A stretch of 64,000 nucleotides of DNA, from contig JASJZC010000007.1 in the NCBI GenBank assembly GCA_037178855.1, positions 6,448,001 through 6,512,000 of the forward strand, in the 5' to 3' direction. The DNA comes from Oscheius sp. JU75. Lineage: Eukaryota; Nematoda; Chromadorea; Rhabditida; Rhabditidae. Position 1 is the stretch's first letter; the number at the start of each line of letters is the position of its first letter. The position numbers were made by a program, and so were the translations under genes. This document shows positions 53,453 to 64,000 of this stretch, piece by piece. The notes beneath the pieces were generated by a model. That model made no database searches. It worked only from the letters and a program-made list of their open reading frames with translations, and was not told the origin of the DNA.

Positions 53453-54091
53453 TTAGGCGTTGGCGAGCTCGTCCTGGGCTCCGGTGGTGATGAGGTGAGC
53501 AAAAGCCTTGTAGTCGACCTGTCCTCCATCAATTGGGGGCTTGCCCTGAAAACGGATTGATTGCCTGTCAACAGACTAAGTACAAACCTTGTACATAGCC
53601 TTGATCTCGTCCTCCTCGAGGGGCTCTCCACGCTTGTTTCTCAGGATCTTGAGGAGTTCGTCCTCGGAGATCTTTCCACAGTCTTTCTTGTCAAACATGG
53701 CAAAGGCTCCGACGATGGTGGACTCGGGGTCAGTTCCTGTGAGAAAACGAGATAGTAAAGTAAAGATCAAAAAGTACCAGTGAGACGCTCTCCGAAGAGG
53801 GTAAGGAAGGTGGTGAAGTTCAAAGGACCAGGGGCTTCCTTGATCATGGCATCGATCTGACTGTCAGAGGCGATCTGGCCCATGGAGGCGTACAGATCCT
53901 TCAGATCTCCCTGAAATTTGAACATTGGGAAAAAGAGTCCCAGAAGAACACACCTTATCGATGATACCATCCTTGTTCTGGTCCATGATTCCGAAGGCCT
54001 CCTTGAACTCCTGGATGGTCTTCTGGTCGAACTGAGCGGCCTCAGATCCGGACCTCTTCTTGCTTGACTTCTTCTTGGTGGCCTTGGACAT
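53453..54091 (-). CDS. mlc-1: Myosin regulatory light chain, copy A
   Basis: 170 residues, the same length as C. elegans MLC-1/MLC-2. Binds the myosin heavy chain neck and regulates muscle contraction. N-terminal basic stretch with serine ([16 protein letters not shown]), resembling the kinase site of regulatory chains; EF-hand 1 with [12 protein letters not shown]; second lobe [20 protein letters not shown]; end [20 protein letters not shown]. Four coding exons, introns about 45 nt. The ATG is directly continuous with codon 2, and an acceptor (CTTTTCAG) lies about 23 bases upstream, consistent with trans-splicing. A CTATAAC element lies at 54163-54169. Stop is TAA. Head to head with copy B and identical to it from codon 2 to the last codon, introns included. 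Which copy corresponds to mlc-1 or mlc-2 cannot be told. Confidence 0.95.
53455..54088 (-). repeat. Inverted repeat arm A of the light chain pair
   Basis: 634 bp that match 55374-56007 in reverse complement. Coding exons and all three introns agree wherever I compared them. Flanks outside differ at once. Confidence 0.9.
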
Positions 54092-55256
54092 GGCTAGAAC
54101 TGGTTAGAATACCCTGAAAAGTGTAAAGAAATGAAAGTCGGAAGTTAAGAAGAGAAGAGAGCGTTATAGCTTGAGTTCAGCAGCAATGGAAGTCTCGTGG
54201 AGCTCTCCCAGGAGCCGCGAGTGGGGGTGGCTTCAGTGTAAGCTCTGCCTGGTCGGCGCGATCAATGTCGGAGTGGCAGTGCTCAAAAGACAGTGTAACA
54301 CCCTCAATCAATCGGACCGGAATCCGCAAACAGAAGAATACTCAAGAGCCGCAATTCCGCGTCCTGGTAATTCTCGGAAAACTCTTGTTAATCGGGTCAA
54401 ATTGATATTTTCGAGATCACAGTTCAACAGAGAGTTTGGAAAGTATCGTCTCAAACCTCAAAAAGGTCCAAAAAATTCTGAAATCACATGGCTCGAAACA
54501 AACAGAAATTGTTTTCCTGGGCTATTTTATTGAATTCTACTCTTTGCATCTACATCAACATTAAAATTAAAACATTCAGCGTCCTGATTTTAGAATAGAA
54601 TATTATGATGTCTTCAATGCTTCAAAACATTTTCTAGTTTCTTTAGTAATAGCTCGATTAGAGTAGAATATACTAATCTGAAAGCATTTCATTCAAAACG
54701 GGTAGAATCAAAAACTTTGCGGTACCCAGGTTTTAGCTTCATATAAGAGCATTTAAAAATTCCCATCTCTGAAAAGCATCCAGCCATTAGTTTGAAACTC
54801 TAAATGGAACTTATGTTTAAAAGATAGGTCTTCTAAGTTTCTAAGAGCTGGAACTGAGAAAGAGAAAACTTTTGTAAGAGCAGCAGAGATCTGTATATGG
54901 AAACTATAACATTAGGCATCATCTGAAATAGTAGGCACCGAAACTAAAGAAGAGGGATGATCGAAGGTGATCTCTATTATTTTATAAAGAGGACTTGAGC
55001 TTACAACTGATTCTGGAGCAGCCACTGAGCTCAGTTCCTTGAAAGACAAAAAAACAACTGAAGAGAGGAAGTTTTTCCCTCTTGGTGTGAGGTCAAGAAG
55101 TCGGAAAAGCGTGGCAGAGGGACGCGATGCCGTAGGCGTGCCGCTGGGCGGAGCACTGTGTAAAGTTGTTGAGAATTCCAGCTAAAATAGCTCTGCCGCG
55201 GAGGTGTAAAGGGATAGCGCCCGCTTCTAGCAGACCTCTATCCGCAGTCGTGCAAG
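54092..55256. promoter_or_regulatory. Shared divergent promoter region of the light chain pair
   Basis: About 1.17 kb between the two start codons. Candidate TATA boxes: CTATAAC at 54163-54169 (toward copy A) and TATAAA at 54983-54988 (toward copy B). A G+C-rich stretch at about 55104-55170 precedes copy B. It probably holds muscle enhancers for both genes; that is inference. Confidence 0.5.
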
Positions 55257-56009
55257 ATGGTGAGTTCAATCTTCCCGTAATTACTACTTTCTCACACACC
55301 TTTTGAACTTGTACGAAACAGTAACAAACGACCAAAATAATCCAAAGTTTCTGCCTAAACCTTTTCTCTTCAGTCCAAGGCCACCAAGAAGAAGTCAAGC
55401 AAGAAGAGGTCCGGATCTGAGGCCGCTCAGTTCGACCAGAAGACCATCCAGGAGTTCAAGGAGGCCTTCGGAATCATGGACCAGAACAAGGATGGTATCA
55501 TCGATAAGGTGTGTTCTTCTGGGACTCTTTTTCCCAATGTTCAAATTTCAGGGAGATCTGAAGGATCTGTACGCCTCCATGGGCCAGATCGCCTCTGACA
55601 GTCAGATCGATGCCATGATCAAGGAAGCCCCTGGTCCTTTGAACTTCACCACCTTCCTTACCCTCTTCGGAGAGCGTCTCACTGGTACTTTTTGATCTTT
55701 ACTTTACTATCTCGTTTTCTCACAGGAACTGACCCCGAGTCCACCATCGTCGGAGCCTTTGCCATGTTTGACAAGAAAGACTGTGGAAAGATCTCCGAGG
55801 ACGAACTCCTCAAGATCCTGAGAAACAAGCGTGGAGAGCCCCTCGAGGAGGACGAGATCAAGGCTATGTACAAGGTTTGTACTTAGTCTGTTGACAGGCA
55901 ATCAATCCGTTTTCAGGGCAAGCCCCCAATTGATGGAGGACAGGTCGACTACAAGGCTTTTGCTCACCTCATCACCACCGGAGCCCAGGACGAGCTCGCC
56001 AACGCCTGA
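55257..56009 (+). CDS. mlc-2: Myosin regulatory light chain, copy B
   Basis: Encodes the same 170-residue protein as copy A as far as I can read, but the gene differs at its ends. Here the ATG (55257-55259) is alone in its exon, followed by a 114-bp intron (55260-55373) whose acceptor CTCTTCAG directly precedes TCC AAG GCC (codon 2). In copy A the ATG is joined to codon 2. The stop is TGA (56007-56009) instead of TAA. Internal introns match copy A in length and sequence. A TATA element at 54983-54988 lies about 270 bp upstream. In C. elegans mlc-1 and mlc-2 are likewise adjacent, divergent and nearly identical. Confidence 0.94.
55374..56007 (+). repeat. Inverted repeat arm B of the light chain pair
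   Basis: 634 bp, the counterpart of 53455-54088. Begins exactly at codon 2 and ends at the first base of the stop codon. Confidence 0.9.
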
Positions 56010-56410
56010 ACCACCACTGCCCACCAACAGTTTCAATCTTTATGGGAGCGACGCGAGGCTGTGCGCATTACTTATGTAGTGCATGCAGTTTCGTGTCTTA
56101 GGGCGTTAGTGCGGTCGGATCGCGCTGTTTCATTTCATTCCGCGCCCCAAATCTCCCCTTTCCCGCCCGCATTTCAGTGCTTCGGATAGAATATTTTCTT
56201 TCAAAAACTCATCGGGCAGGGTCGTGTGGCCCCCGTGGGAGGCCCTTACGGGCCATTCGCCCCCCATGGTGGCCATCGTCCTCGCCTACGCGCTTCGGCT
56301 GCGCAGCGCCCGCGCCCTAGTCGTATCCCATGTCTTTTGTAACATTCTCAAACCAATTGTTCATATATCTCAATTGCTCTCTTCATAAAATGTACATCCA
56401 AGTCTTGAGA
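56010..56410. other. G+C-rich 3' region of copy B
   Basis: 56215-56330 is strikingly G+C-rich with short inverted motifs (GGGCC, GGCCAT, GCTGCGCAGC). No reading frame is supported, and no AATAAA is evident. The MFS stop lies just beyond on the other strand. Confidence 0.5.
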
Positions 56411-58854
56411 TCAATGTATTTCCCCGATGAATGGTGTCTGGTCGCCAGCCCACGGTTGAAGTTCTCCAGAAGCGAACTTCCAAAAGGCAGCTGCTCCGAT
56501 GACATATATGACAGATGTCGAGTAAAAGATGATGCTCCACTCCACTGCTGTCTGGAAGATACCATCTGTGTCATATTTACACGATACGTACTCCATGTTG
56601 TACGATCATTCCGGCTAATATGGGAGCAATCATGCCCGGAAGAGTGGCCACGGTGTTAGAGATTCCCATCAAATGACCAGCAAACTGAAAATGTGTCAAA
56701 ATTGTTTCGTAGATGTTTAACCTGTGGTGCGAGGTCCAAGTGGCTCACAGAAAAGCCTGCCCAACAGATGCCTCCAAGTCCGATCGAAAGTGATAGGTAT
56801 CCAACCAGGAAGGTCGGGGTAGCAGCCAGAGAGGCAAAGATCAAGAAGACTGCTTGTCCTATGAAACCTAGACAAGGATTTGTTCTTTATATTTAAGTTT
56901 CTTACCAGCTACACAGAATCGTCGTCTAACCGTAAGCGTGTCGATGTTTCGTTCCTTTCTGAGATAGTCAGCCAGCTGACCTCCCCAAATGAGAGTTGCA
57001 CCCATGATCAGATATGGCAAACCCGCAATGAACCCAGCCTACAATTTGAGCATTTTTCTACCGTAATTACTGTTCTTTTTGCCAGGTTTTGTGCGCGGCA
57101 CAGCAATCGAGAGAACGCAAACATGACGACAAGTTTCTCAATAGTGTTGGCATTGCGTAAGGACTGTCAAGAGCCCGAAGAAATCTCGCGCGGAGGCGGC
57201 TGAGCTTCAACAGCTGAAAGCGAAGGGCACATTGGGGTCCACTGATTACCCAGACAATTGAATGAAGGTTCTTGGAATGACCGTCTACCTTTTCCATCTC
57301 GTAGTTGCCAGCCAAATCCTTCAAGATTCGAGGAAGCTGCGTGAGCAGCGTGTAGAAGCCCCAATTTTGGCAGAAGTGGGCAGCAATTACGGCCCAGACA
57401 GGACCACTTCTTAGCATTTCCTTCCATGGGACAATCTGTAATTGTAACAATTGATCGAGCGTTCACAATTTCCTTGTCAGTTGTAATAACATAGCTCTCG
57501 CTCTTCCTCTTGATTCCCGGTAGCACTTTTTGCGTTCTTTTCAGCAGGCGAGCAGTTGTTTCGGCTGTAACAAGCCGGGGGCTCTCGCGAAGCCCCTTCA
57601 TCACATAAGCTTTTTGTTGCTGAGAAGGCAAATGGAAAGTACCGAATCTCGAAATGAGGGGAGCCCTTACGTATTGATTCTGGTTAACAGCGTCTCGCTG
57701 GAGCAGGGTCAATTCGTCCATCGTGATATCGGGATCCATGGCCGGGTAGTCGTGGACCACCTTCACCCAGTAGTAACACCAAAGTAAGGCAAACAGGCCT
57801 ACAATACAGTTTTTCATTGAAATCGAGTTACTAACCGAAGAAGTAAAATATGTAATGCCATCCGAAAGTCTCCCCGATATAAGCTGATATGGGCATCGCT
57901 ACCACAGTTCCAAAGTAGGATCCAGAAAAGGCAAAAGTGGCAAGTTTCGTCTTTTCCAGGATCGGAGCCCAGTGACTCCACATCACATGCATTGCGGGAT
58001 ATGTTACGCCCTGAACTGTTGCTTAGAATTTGTTTTTCAGGTATCAACTTCCAAAAGTCCCTCCAAGAATCGTGCCAGTATCAGGGGGAAGTATCCGAGT
58101 TTTGCCATAGGTGGAGTAAGAAGTGTGAAAACAGCGGTTCCTACAAATTTAATTTGTTTTGATTGGCTACCTGCTCGCTTTACCGAAAACACCTGCTACA
58201 AAAACAGTTTTTCCTCCGTAATTGTGTGCCATGAAACCGCCGGGAATCTGGGTTATGATGTACCCGTAGAAGAAGGAACCCAGAACAACACCCTGAGTAG
58301 TCGGAGACCATTGGCTGAACTCTCCGTCGACCTAAATTGCAAATTAGCCACTGCTTAATGGTCGTCCTCTTGAGAGGGATGCGATTTCTCAGCGGATTTT
58401 ATTTCAGGCTAGACGAAACGCCATCGTTTTTCGAGAATGAAATAAAACGTGGACTGAAATTGCGCTTTTCTACAAGACAAACAAACTCCGGGGCAAATTG
58501 GTTTTCCAGCGTATTTTGTGCAGTTAAAAAGACGAGAGTCGACAAATTGCAGGGGGCATAAGAACCATTTAAATGCTAACTCACATGTTGCCTGGTCCCG
58601 TTAATGAGTCTAACATTTCCTGACGTCATTTCGACAATGGCGACGCTCAAGTTAGCCCTCATGGCGTAGATGTTGGCAAAGCCGAGGAAGGCCAGCACTG
58701 TGACCCAGTGCCGTCGTGCCATGCGCCATTGTTCCGGTCTCTCCTCTAAAAAATCCAATAAATAAACTTATCTTTTTGTTTCTTATTCACTTTTTTTATA
58801 TTTCAAAGACTCACGAACAACTTCCTCCTCATATCGAGGAACCCGCCTATACAT
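56411..58854 (-). CDS. SLC17-type anion transporter (sialin/VGLUT superfamily)
   Basis: Twelve-helix major facilitator of the SLC17 group, which moves anions such as sialic acid, glutamate or phosphate. Exon 1 (58815-58854) encodes MYRRVPRYEEEVV and joins QERPEQWRMARRHW in frame. Helix 1 region VLAFLGFANIYAMRANLSVA, then a long loop with NGT (glycosylation sequon), WSPTTQGVVLGSFFYGYIIT and QIPGGF (family signature), IFYFFGLFALLWCYYW, an unusually long basic loop between helices 6 and 7, AHFCQNWGFYTLLTQLPRIL, GGICWAGFSVSHLDLAPQFA and a C-terminus ending PFIGEIH. Sialin (SLC17A5) is the closest human protein I can recall. Substrate unknown. Some exon ends between 58.5 and 57.8 kb and around 57.1-57.3 kb were not fixed. 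Confidence 0.88.
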
Positions 58855-59583
58855 GCGAGGAGGGGGCTGATGGGCCGGTCAATACGCGTCTCGGGTCGCA
58901 CAGTTCCACGTCACTGCGCTAGATTGCTCGCAAAGAAAACAACAACTAGGCGCGAACACACTATATATTGTTCTAGACCCAAATTTTGAAATAAAACCCG
59001 AAAAGGTCATGTTATTATATCAGTGAGCAGTCTAATTACATTCGGCCCACGTTGAAAACGAAGGTCGCGCTTCTATAATAATCGGCATGCTCCTGTTCAT
59101 GCCAGCGTTAGCATGAACGTCTCAATACTAATGTTTATGAGGGGAAGTAAACAGGGTTTCAAAAAGAGTAAACATTTCTGAAGAGTGGAAAATTTGATCG
59201 TTTTGCTCCGTGTTTTAGGACGTTATCATAAGCCACAAGACTGTATTGAAACTGTATACTTACCTCCTTCATCGGCGGCACCGTAAGATTGAGACCGAGG
59301 TAGAACCATCTCACTACTGCATCACAAATAGCCACATCGATCCGCCTCCCATTGCACGTCATCGGCCGGCCCCTTCTCTATACCTCCTATTAAAAAGTCT
59401 TCTGAAGTGCATTTCACTGGTTTATGATCGTTTTCTCAAGCGGAAATTGGTGGGATTGAAGCATTTTTCGCAAATTGATAGAGCGGATGATGGCTGAGAC
59501 GTTTGTCAAAAGGTTTTGAGCGTGAGATAGTGTCAATTCAGAAGAGAGATGTTAAAGTGTAAGGAGTTTATTGAGAAAAACTC
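58855..59583. other. Spacer between transporter and vitellogenin
   Basis: Upstream region of the transporter gene and 3' flank of vitellogenin. AATAAA on the minus strand at 59567-59572 ends vitellogenin with a 3' UTR of only a few tens of bases. No exon was seen. Confidence 0.5.
59567..59572 (-). terminator. Poly(A) signal of vitellogenin
   Basis: AATAAA only about 12 bp after the vitellogenin stop; such compact 3' UTRs are usual for nematode vit genes. Confidence 0.65.
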
Positions 59584-62500
59584 TTAAGCAACGACGCAGC
59601 GGGTAGGGGCGAGCATGTTGTCGACGAAGCTAATCTGGAGGTCGGAGGTGTTGACGTTGTCTCCACGACGGATGGCGGCGACCATGCGGCGGGTCTCAGA
59701 GGACTGGCGGGGAAGACATCCGAAGCGGACCTTCTTCTCAACAGTGCGGCTCTTCTCCCATCCCTTGGGGCAGGTGGGGACGGTCTCAAGGGAGAAGCAC
59801 ATCTTGTGGGCGAACTCCTGGATGGCGACCTGTTCCTTGGGCTCTGAAATGTGAAAATGAGTACTATTTGAAAGATTGTGTACCGGTGGTCTCGTCACGG
59901 GACTCTTCCTTGTCGTAGTCCTTCTCCTCCTCCTCGGACTTCTGGATGCGGCGGGGTTGACTGCGCCACTGGTTCGTCTGCTCGTTCTGCTCGTACTCCT
60001 CGGAACTGGACTCGTCAGAGCTGTACTCCTTGTACTGCTTTTTCTCGGGCATCTCGGAAGCGCACTCCTCGGTCTTCAGGATGTAAGAATGATGGAACTC
60101 CTGGAGGTTCTCGGTCTCCTCGTTGCTGGCGGTACGGTAATCGTTTTTCTTCTGAAACTGCTATCATAAAAGACTTAGTCAAATCAGACCTCTCCGTCGA
60201 AGTGTCCGCAGAGTCCGCACTGGCTGGTCATCTCTCCGTTGCTGAGGAGGACCTTGAGGGTGTATCCGTCGAAACGGACAACAAGCTCTCCGAGGTCAAC
60301 GACATACATATCTCCGATCTTCTCAACCCTGAAAATACATGACGGTTCAATTCATTAGTCTCAAACTCACTTGTACTGCTCGAACTCAGACTCGCGGTGG
60401 AGGACCTTGCTGTCAACGGTGACCTTCATCTCTCCCATGACAAGCTTCATCTCGTACTCGGTCGCTCCGTAGTTGATCTTGATCTCCTTCTCCTCAGAGT
60501 TCTTCTTGACGTTCTTGATGAGAACGGCGTAGCGGTGCTCCTCGGAGCAGTCCTTGGCGACGACGGTGTAGCAGGTGGTCATGGGGGCACGGAAGATGGC
60601 GTCATCGAAGGTGCGGATGCGGCTCTCCTCGATCTTGCACTCGCTCTTCTCAATAGAAGAGTGGCGGAGAGAGTTCTTGGGCTGGCGAGCAATGGTAGGC
60701 ATCATGGAGTACTGGATGGAGGTAGGAATGTAGGGCATGCGGACGCTCTGGGCACGGAAAGAGCACTCAGGGGTCTGGATGGTCATGTTGTAGAGTCCCT
60801 GGACCATGGGCTCAGATGTAATCTGGAGGGAGATACGGCGGGGCTCGTTCTCGGTAACCTCCTGCTGGGAGCTCCAGTAGGTGTAAGCCTTGACAATGTT
60901 GAAAAGCTCCTCGAACTTCTTCTCAACCTTAGGGGAGAGCTTGTAGTTGATCTGAGCCTGGACCTGGTTGAGGCGGGCAAGACGGAAGAGCTGCTCGTGA
61001 GCGGGGACTCCGCGGAGCTGGCGGGGCTTCTGGACCAGGTTACGCTGAGCCTTGGATTGCTCGATCTGGGCGTTGATCTCGATCTTCTCCTCAGATCCCC
61101 ACTTGGTCTCGCAGAGAATCTGGACTTCGCGGTGCTTTTGCTCCTTCAGTTCCTCAACGGAAGAGACGGTGCGGGGAACGACGATCTCAGTCTGGGACTT
61201 GATGTTCCACCAGCTGTTGCGGTTCTCGGGCTTGACCTCAGCGTTGAAGCGGAAGAAGTTGAGCTTTCCGTCGCACTCCGCGCGGAGCTCGACCTCAGTG
61301 GTCTCCTGTCCCTTGAGGGTAACCTGGACGCGGTGCTTGTAGGCGTTCTTAAGCTCCATCTCTCCAACGAGCTTGTTGAGGTGCTCGCGGCGGCTAGACT
61401 CGGAGCGGGACTCCCACTCTCCCTCCTCGGTGCTCATCTCTTTTCTGATCATTCTCTCGACCTTGGGCTCTTCCATGCGGAAGTTGGTCCACTCGGGCTC
61501 GATAACGAAGCGAGCGCTGACATGCTTGGGGACCTGGCGAGTAGGGGCAACAGCAAGCTGGAATTGATGCTCTCCAAGGTGGAAGGACTCGCGGTTCCAG
61601 ACGGAGTACTTCTTTCCGGAGACGGTGTACTCAAGTCCTCCGAAGACGTACTGCTCGGATCTCTCAAGTGCCATTCTCTCGATTCTGGGGACAACGATGG
61701 TGTGTTCCTCAGACTCGGGATACTGCTCCTTGATGTTTCTGTAGTGGCGGACGTAAGAGACGGGGCGAGATTCAAAGCGGATCAATGTCTTCTGCTCCTC
61801 GGGGTTCTGGAGGCGGAACTCAACCTCAATGTCCTTCTTGAAGGTAAACTCGGCGGAGATATCAACAGGGGTGGCGAGCTGGGCAGAGCGGACGATCTTG
61901 ACTCCGTGCTCGAAGACGGGGCACCAGAGGCTCATGGACTGAACGTGAGTAGAGGCAAGACTGGGCAGAGCTTTGATGACGGCGCGAACTCCGTAGGAGA
62001 TCTTCTCGAGATGGATCTTTCCGGTGGAAGAGAAGACGGTGGGGTTCTTGGTGGAGACAGTCATGGGGATTCCGACAGTGGTGGGGAGCTTAAAGAAAGA
62101 CTCGAGGAAGTGTCCGGCGTGGGCGAACTCGAACTCGGGCTTACGGCTCATAATCCTCTCAAGAGCCTTGACATCATAGCTTCCGTCACGGATGTACTTC
62201 TCGATCATCTCGTCAATGAGCTGCTCATCAATGGGGAGGACGGCGTAGTCCATCTGCTTGTAGCGGATGTAGAGCATGGCATAGGGCTCCTCGGTGGTGG
62301 ACTCACGGGTGCGGATGTTAAGCTTGCGAGCCATCTCCTTCAGAGCAGAGACGGACTTGGACAGACGGGAGGCACGTGAAGAGGTCTCTTTCTTCTCGAT
62401 CTTGGTCAGCTTGGAGAGGACCTTGTTGAAGAGGGCCTCAACGTTCTGCTGAGAAACTCCGACCTGGGCGAGGTACTTGTTCCAGTTTCCTCCAAAGATA

Positions 62501-64000
62501 GTCTCGAGGGAAGCCATCATGTCCTTGGGAATGACGGAGTCTTTTCCGATGATGGATCCGAGGTTCAGGCTCATTCCAGACATGTTCTCCTCAGAGAAGA
62601 GGGGAAGACGCTTGTAGATGGAGAGAATGCGTGACTCGGGGCGATAGTTGGAGTTGCGGAGAAGGGTAGAGGCGATCTCGGAGACGTTACGGTGGCTAGG
62701 GAGGGTAGAGTCAGCCAGGGAGGAGAGCATGTGGTAGGTGAAGGCAGCGACGTGCTGGTTGGGCTCACGCTCCATACGGAGAACGACCTGGGAGAGTTCG
62801 GGAAGAGCAGGCTTGGACTGGACGAGCTGGTTGAGGGCAGCCATGCGGATCTCGTTCTTCTCAAGACGGTCGGAGTAGACGGGCATGAGAACCTTCTGGA
62901 TCTTGCGGGGCATCTGCTCGGTGAGGTGGCGAAGAGCATCGATGGCTTCCATGCGGCAAACGGTGGGCTGCTTCTTGTCGGAGATGATCTTCTCAAGGAT
63001 GGTGATGGATTCATCAAGTCCGGCGTTGGCGATGATCTTGATGGCGAGGACCTTCTCGTAGACGGATTCGGCGTTCTCCCACTGCTGTCTCATGACGGAG
63101 ATGAACTTCTGCTTGTGCTCACTCTGGTTCTCCATGGCGTGTTTCTCCTGGGTGCGGCTAGCGACTCCACGGACAACGGCTCCATAAGCCAACCAGGCGG
63201 ACTGGTAGATGATGGGCTCACGACGGGCGGTCTCGGACTCAGCAAGCTTCTGAAGCTGGTGAGCGATCTTCTCGGAGGGGTAGGGAGTCTCCTGAATGGA
63301 CTTCAGCAGCTGAGCAAGCTTGGCGGGGCTGATCTCGATGAGGTCGTGGCGGAGAAGGTGTTGGATGGTGTTGCGGGTTCCGGCAACGGCGAGAGCGTGC
63401 TCCATGATGGTTTTCTCGTTCTGTTCGGACTGCTTGTAGATCTGCTCGTGGACGCGGCGGAGCTCCTGTTCACTGCACATGCGGAAGTTGCGGACAAGGC
63501 GGGAGAACATGTGAGCGGTCTCGGGCTCATTCTCGGGCAGCTCAGCGATGCGGGAGACGACCTCCTTGATCTGCTCAACCTTCTTGGAAAACTGCTCGAA
63601 AGGCTTCTGCTCAGCTTCGTCTCCGAGCTTGAAGAACTGCTCAGTGGCGCGCTCCCACTCGTTGGAGTAGATGAGCTCCTCCTTCTGTCCCTTGGGGGCC
63701 TGGATCTCACGACGGATCTCGGACTGCTCAAGAAGGGTAAGACGGGCACGAGTCTCAGTCTTCATCAGGGGCTGCTCCTTGAGGGAGACGGTGTAGATAG
63801 AGCGGACCTCGACCTCCTCGATTTGCTTCTCGGAAAGCTGGAAACCGCATTGTGAAAAGATTGCAAGCACTTTCTACCTTGTAGTTGTAAACAGTCTGGG
63901 GAACGATCATCTTGTAGTCGCATTCGGGGCACTCGGAGACGAAACGCTGGTTGTAGGCCAGGTCGGCGCGGCTTTCGCACTTCTCGAAGTTGGTGGACTT
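59584..64000 (-). CDS. Vitellogenin (5' partial)
   Basis: Yolk lipoprotein precursor made in the intestine and taken up by oocytes. The first visible exon (63878-64000) reads CESRADLAYNQRFVSECPEC, then a 40-nt intron and one 3.47-kb exon (about 60371-63837) carrying most of the lipovitellin-type lipid transfer module (RLVRNFRMCSEQELRRVHEQ, HLLRHDLIEISPAKLAQLLK, KIIANAGLDESITILEKII) and the DUF1943-type sheet region. Short exons follow with the von Willebrand type D region (VVRFDGYTLKVLLSNGEMT, CGLCGHFDGE), a Ser/Glu stretch (YSSDESSSEEYEQNEQ) and the Cys-containing end (CPKGWEKS, APTRCVV). Composition is very Glu/Arg-rich and codons are strongly biased to C/G endings, as expected for a massively expressed gene. 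The N-terminus and promoter lie beyond the window. Which vit paralogue it is cannot be told. Confidence 0.95.

Noticed and set aside
55303-55695. Frame reading the light chain gene in another phase on both copies
   Set aside because: Out-of-frame shadow; appears in both arms simply because they are identical.
28000-59000. tRNA-like B-box sequences (for example TTCGATTCC near 28070)
   Set aside because: No matching A box or cloverleaf; the example lies in a coding exon.
60397-62379. 660-codon open frame on the plus strand opposite vitellogenin (and another at 62692-63855)
   Set aside because: Leu/Asp/Gly-rich mirror of the vitellogenin coding strand; caused by its strong C/G-ending codon bias. 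No start context, splice signals or family resemblance.

Overview
This window is eukaryotic and reads as a compact nematode genome. The evidence is: a nematode-type vitellogenin; a head-to-head pair of regulatory myosin light chain genes like Caenorhabditis mlc-1/mlc-2; an astacin of the NAS subgroup with EGF, CUB and TSP1 modules; very short introns (mostly 37-50 bp) ending in TTTCAG/TTTTAG; and several start codons lying just downstream of a splice acceptor with no obvious upstream exon, as expected for spliced-leader trans-splicing. I cannot name the species. I saw no tRNA, rRNA, CRISPR array or transposase gene. All gene models were joined by eye from open frames and splice sites.

Layout. 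1-7309 (+): type I fatty acid synthase, cut at its 5' end, with KS end, AT, DH, ER, KR, ACP and TE readable over 15 exons. 7881-10761 (+): secreted astacin protease, possibly of the moulting group. 10917-17349 (-): MRP/ABCC transporter, convergent with the astacin, containing three intact interchangeable 156-nt exons and one decayed copy. 17.3-20.0 kb: non-coding. 20052-21833 (-), 22736-23366 (+), 24645-26141 (-) and 27172-29525 (-): four genes I do not recognise. 30563-31584 (-): small secreted 12-Cys protein made of two related modules. 31.6-35.5 kb: non-coding, with a Helitron-like repeat. 35558-37653 (-): Hhex/PHA-2 homeobox gene. 39392-40152 (-): histidine-rich galectin. 40983-42173 (+): mitochondrial 2-oxodicarboxylate carrier. 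42475-45412 (-): SIRT7-type sirtuin with a long AT-hook tail, divergent from NF-YA (46082-47880, +). 48853-50754 (+): troponin T. 51708-52961 (+): ILRUN-like protein. 53453-54091 (-) and 55257-56009 (+): the myosin light chain pair. 56411-58854 (-): SLC17-type transporter. 59584-64000 (-): vitellogenin, cut at its 5' end.

The genes do not form one pathway. There is a local group of muscle contraction genes (troponin T and two regulatory light chains within about 7 kb) and several genes whose G+C-rich, biased codons suggest high expression (FAS, troponin T, light chains, vitellogenin). The most interesting observations are the MRP exon cassette with its decayed member, the two light chain genes that look identical exactly from codon 2 to the stop while their flanks differ, an NF-YA start codon that is created by splicing, the SIRT7 tail, and the galectin with about 20% histidine. 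I found no convincing wholly new multi-gene system.
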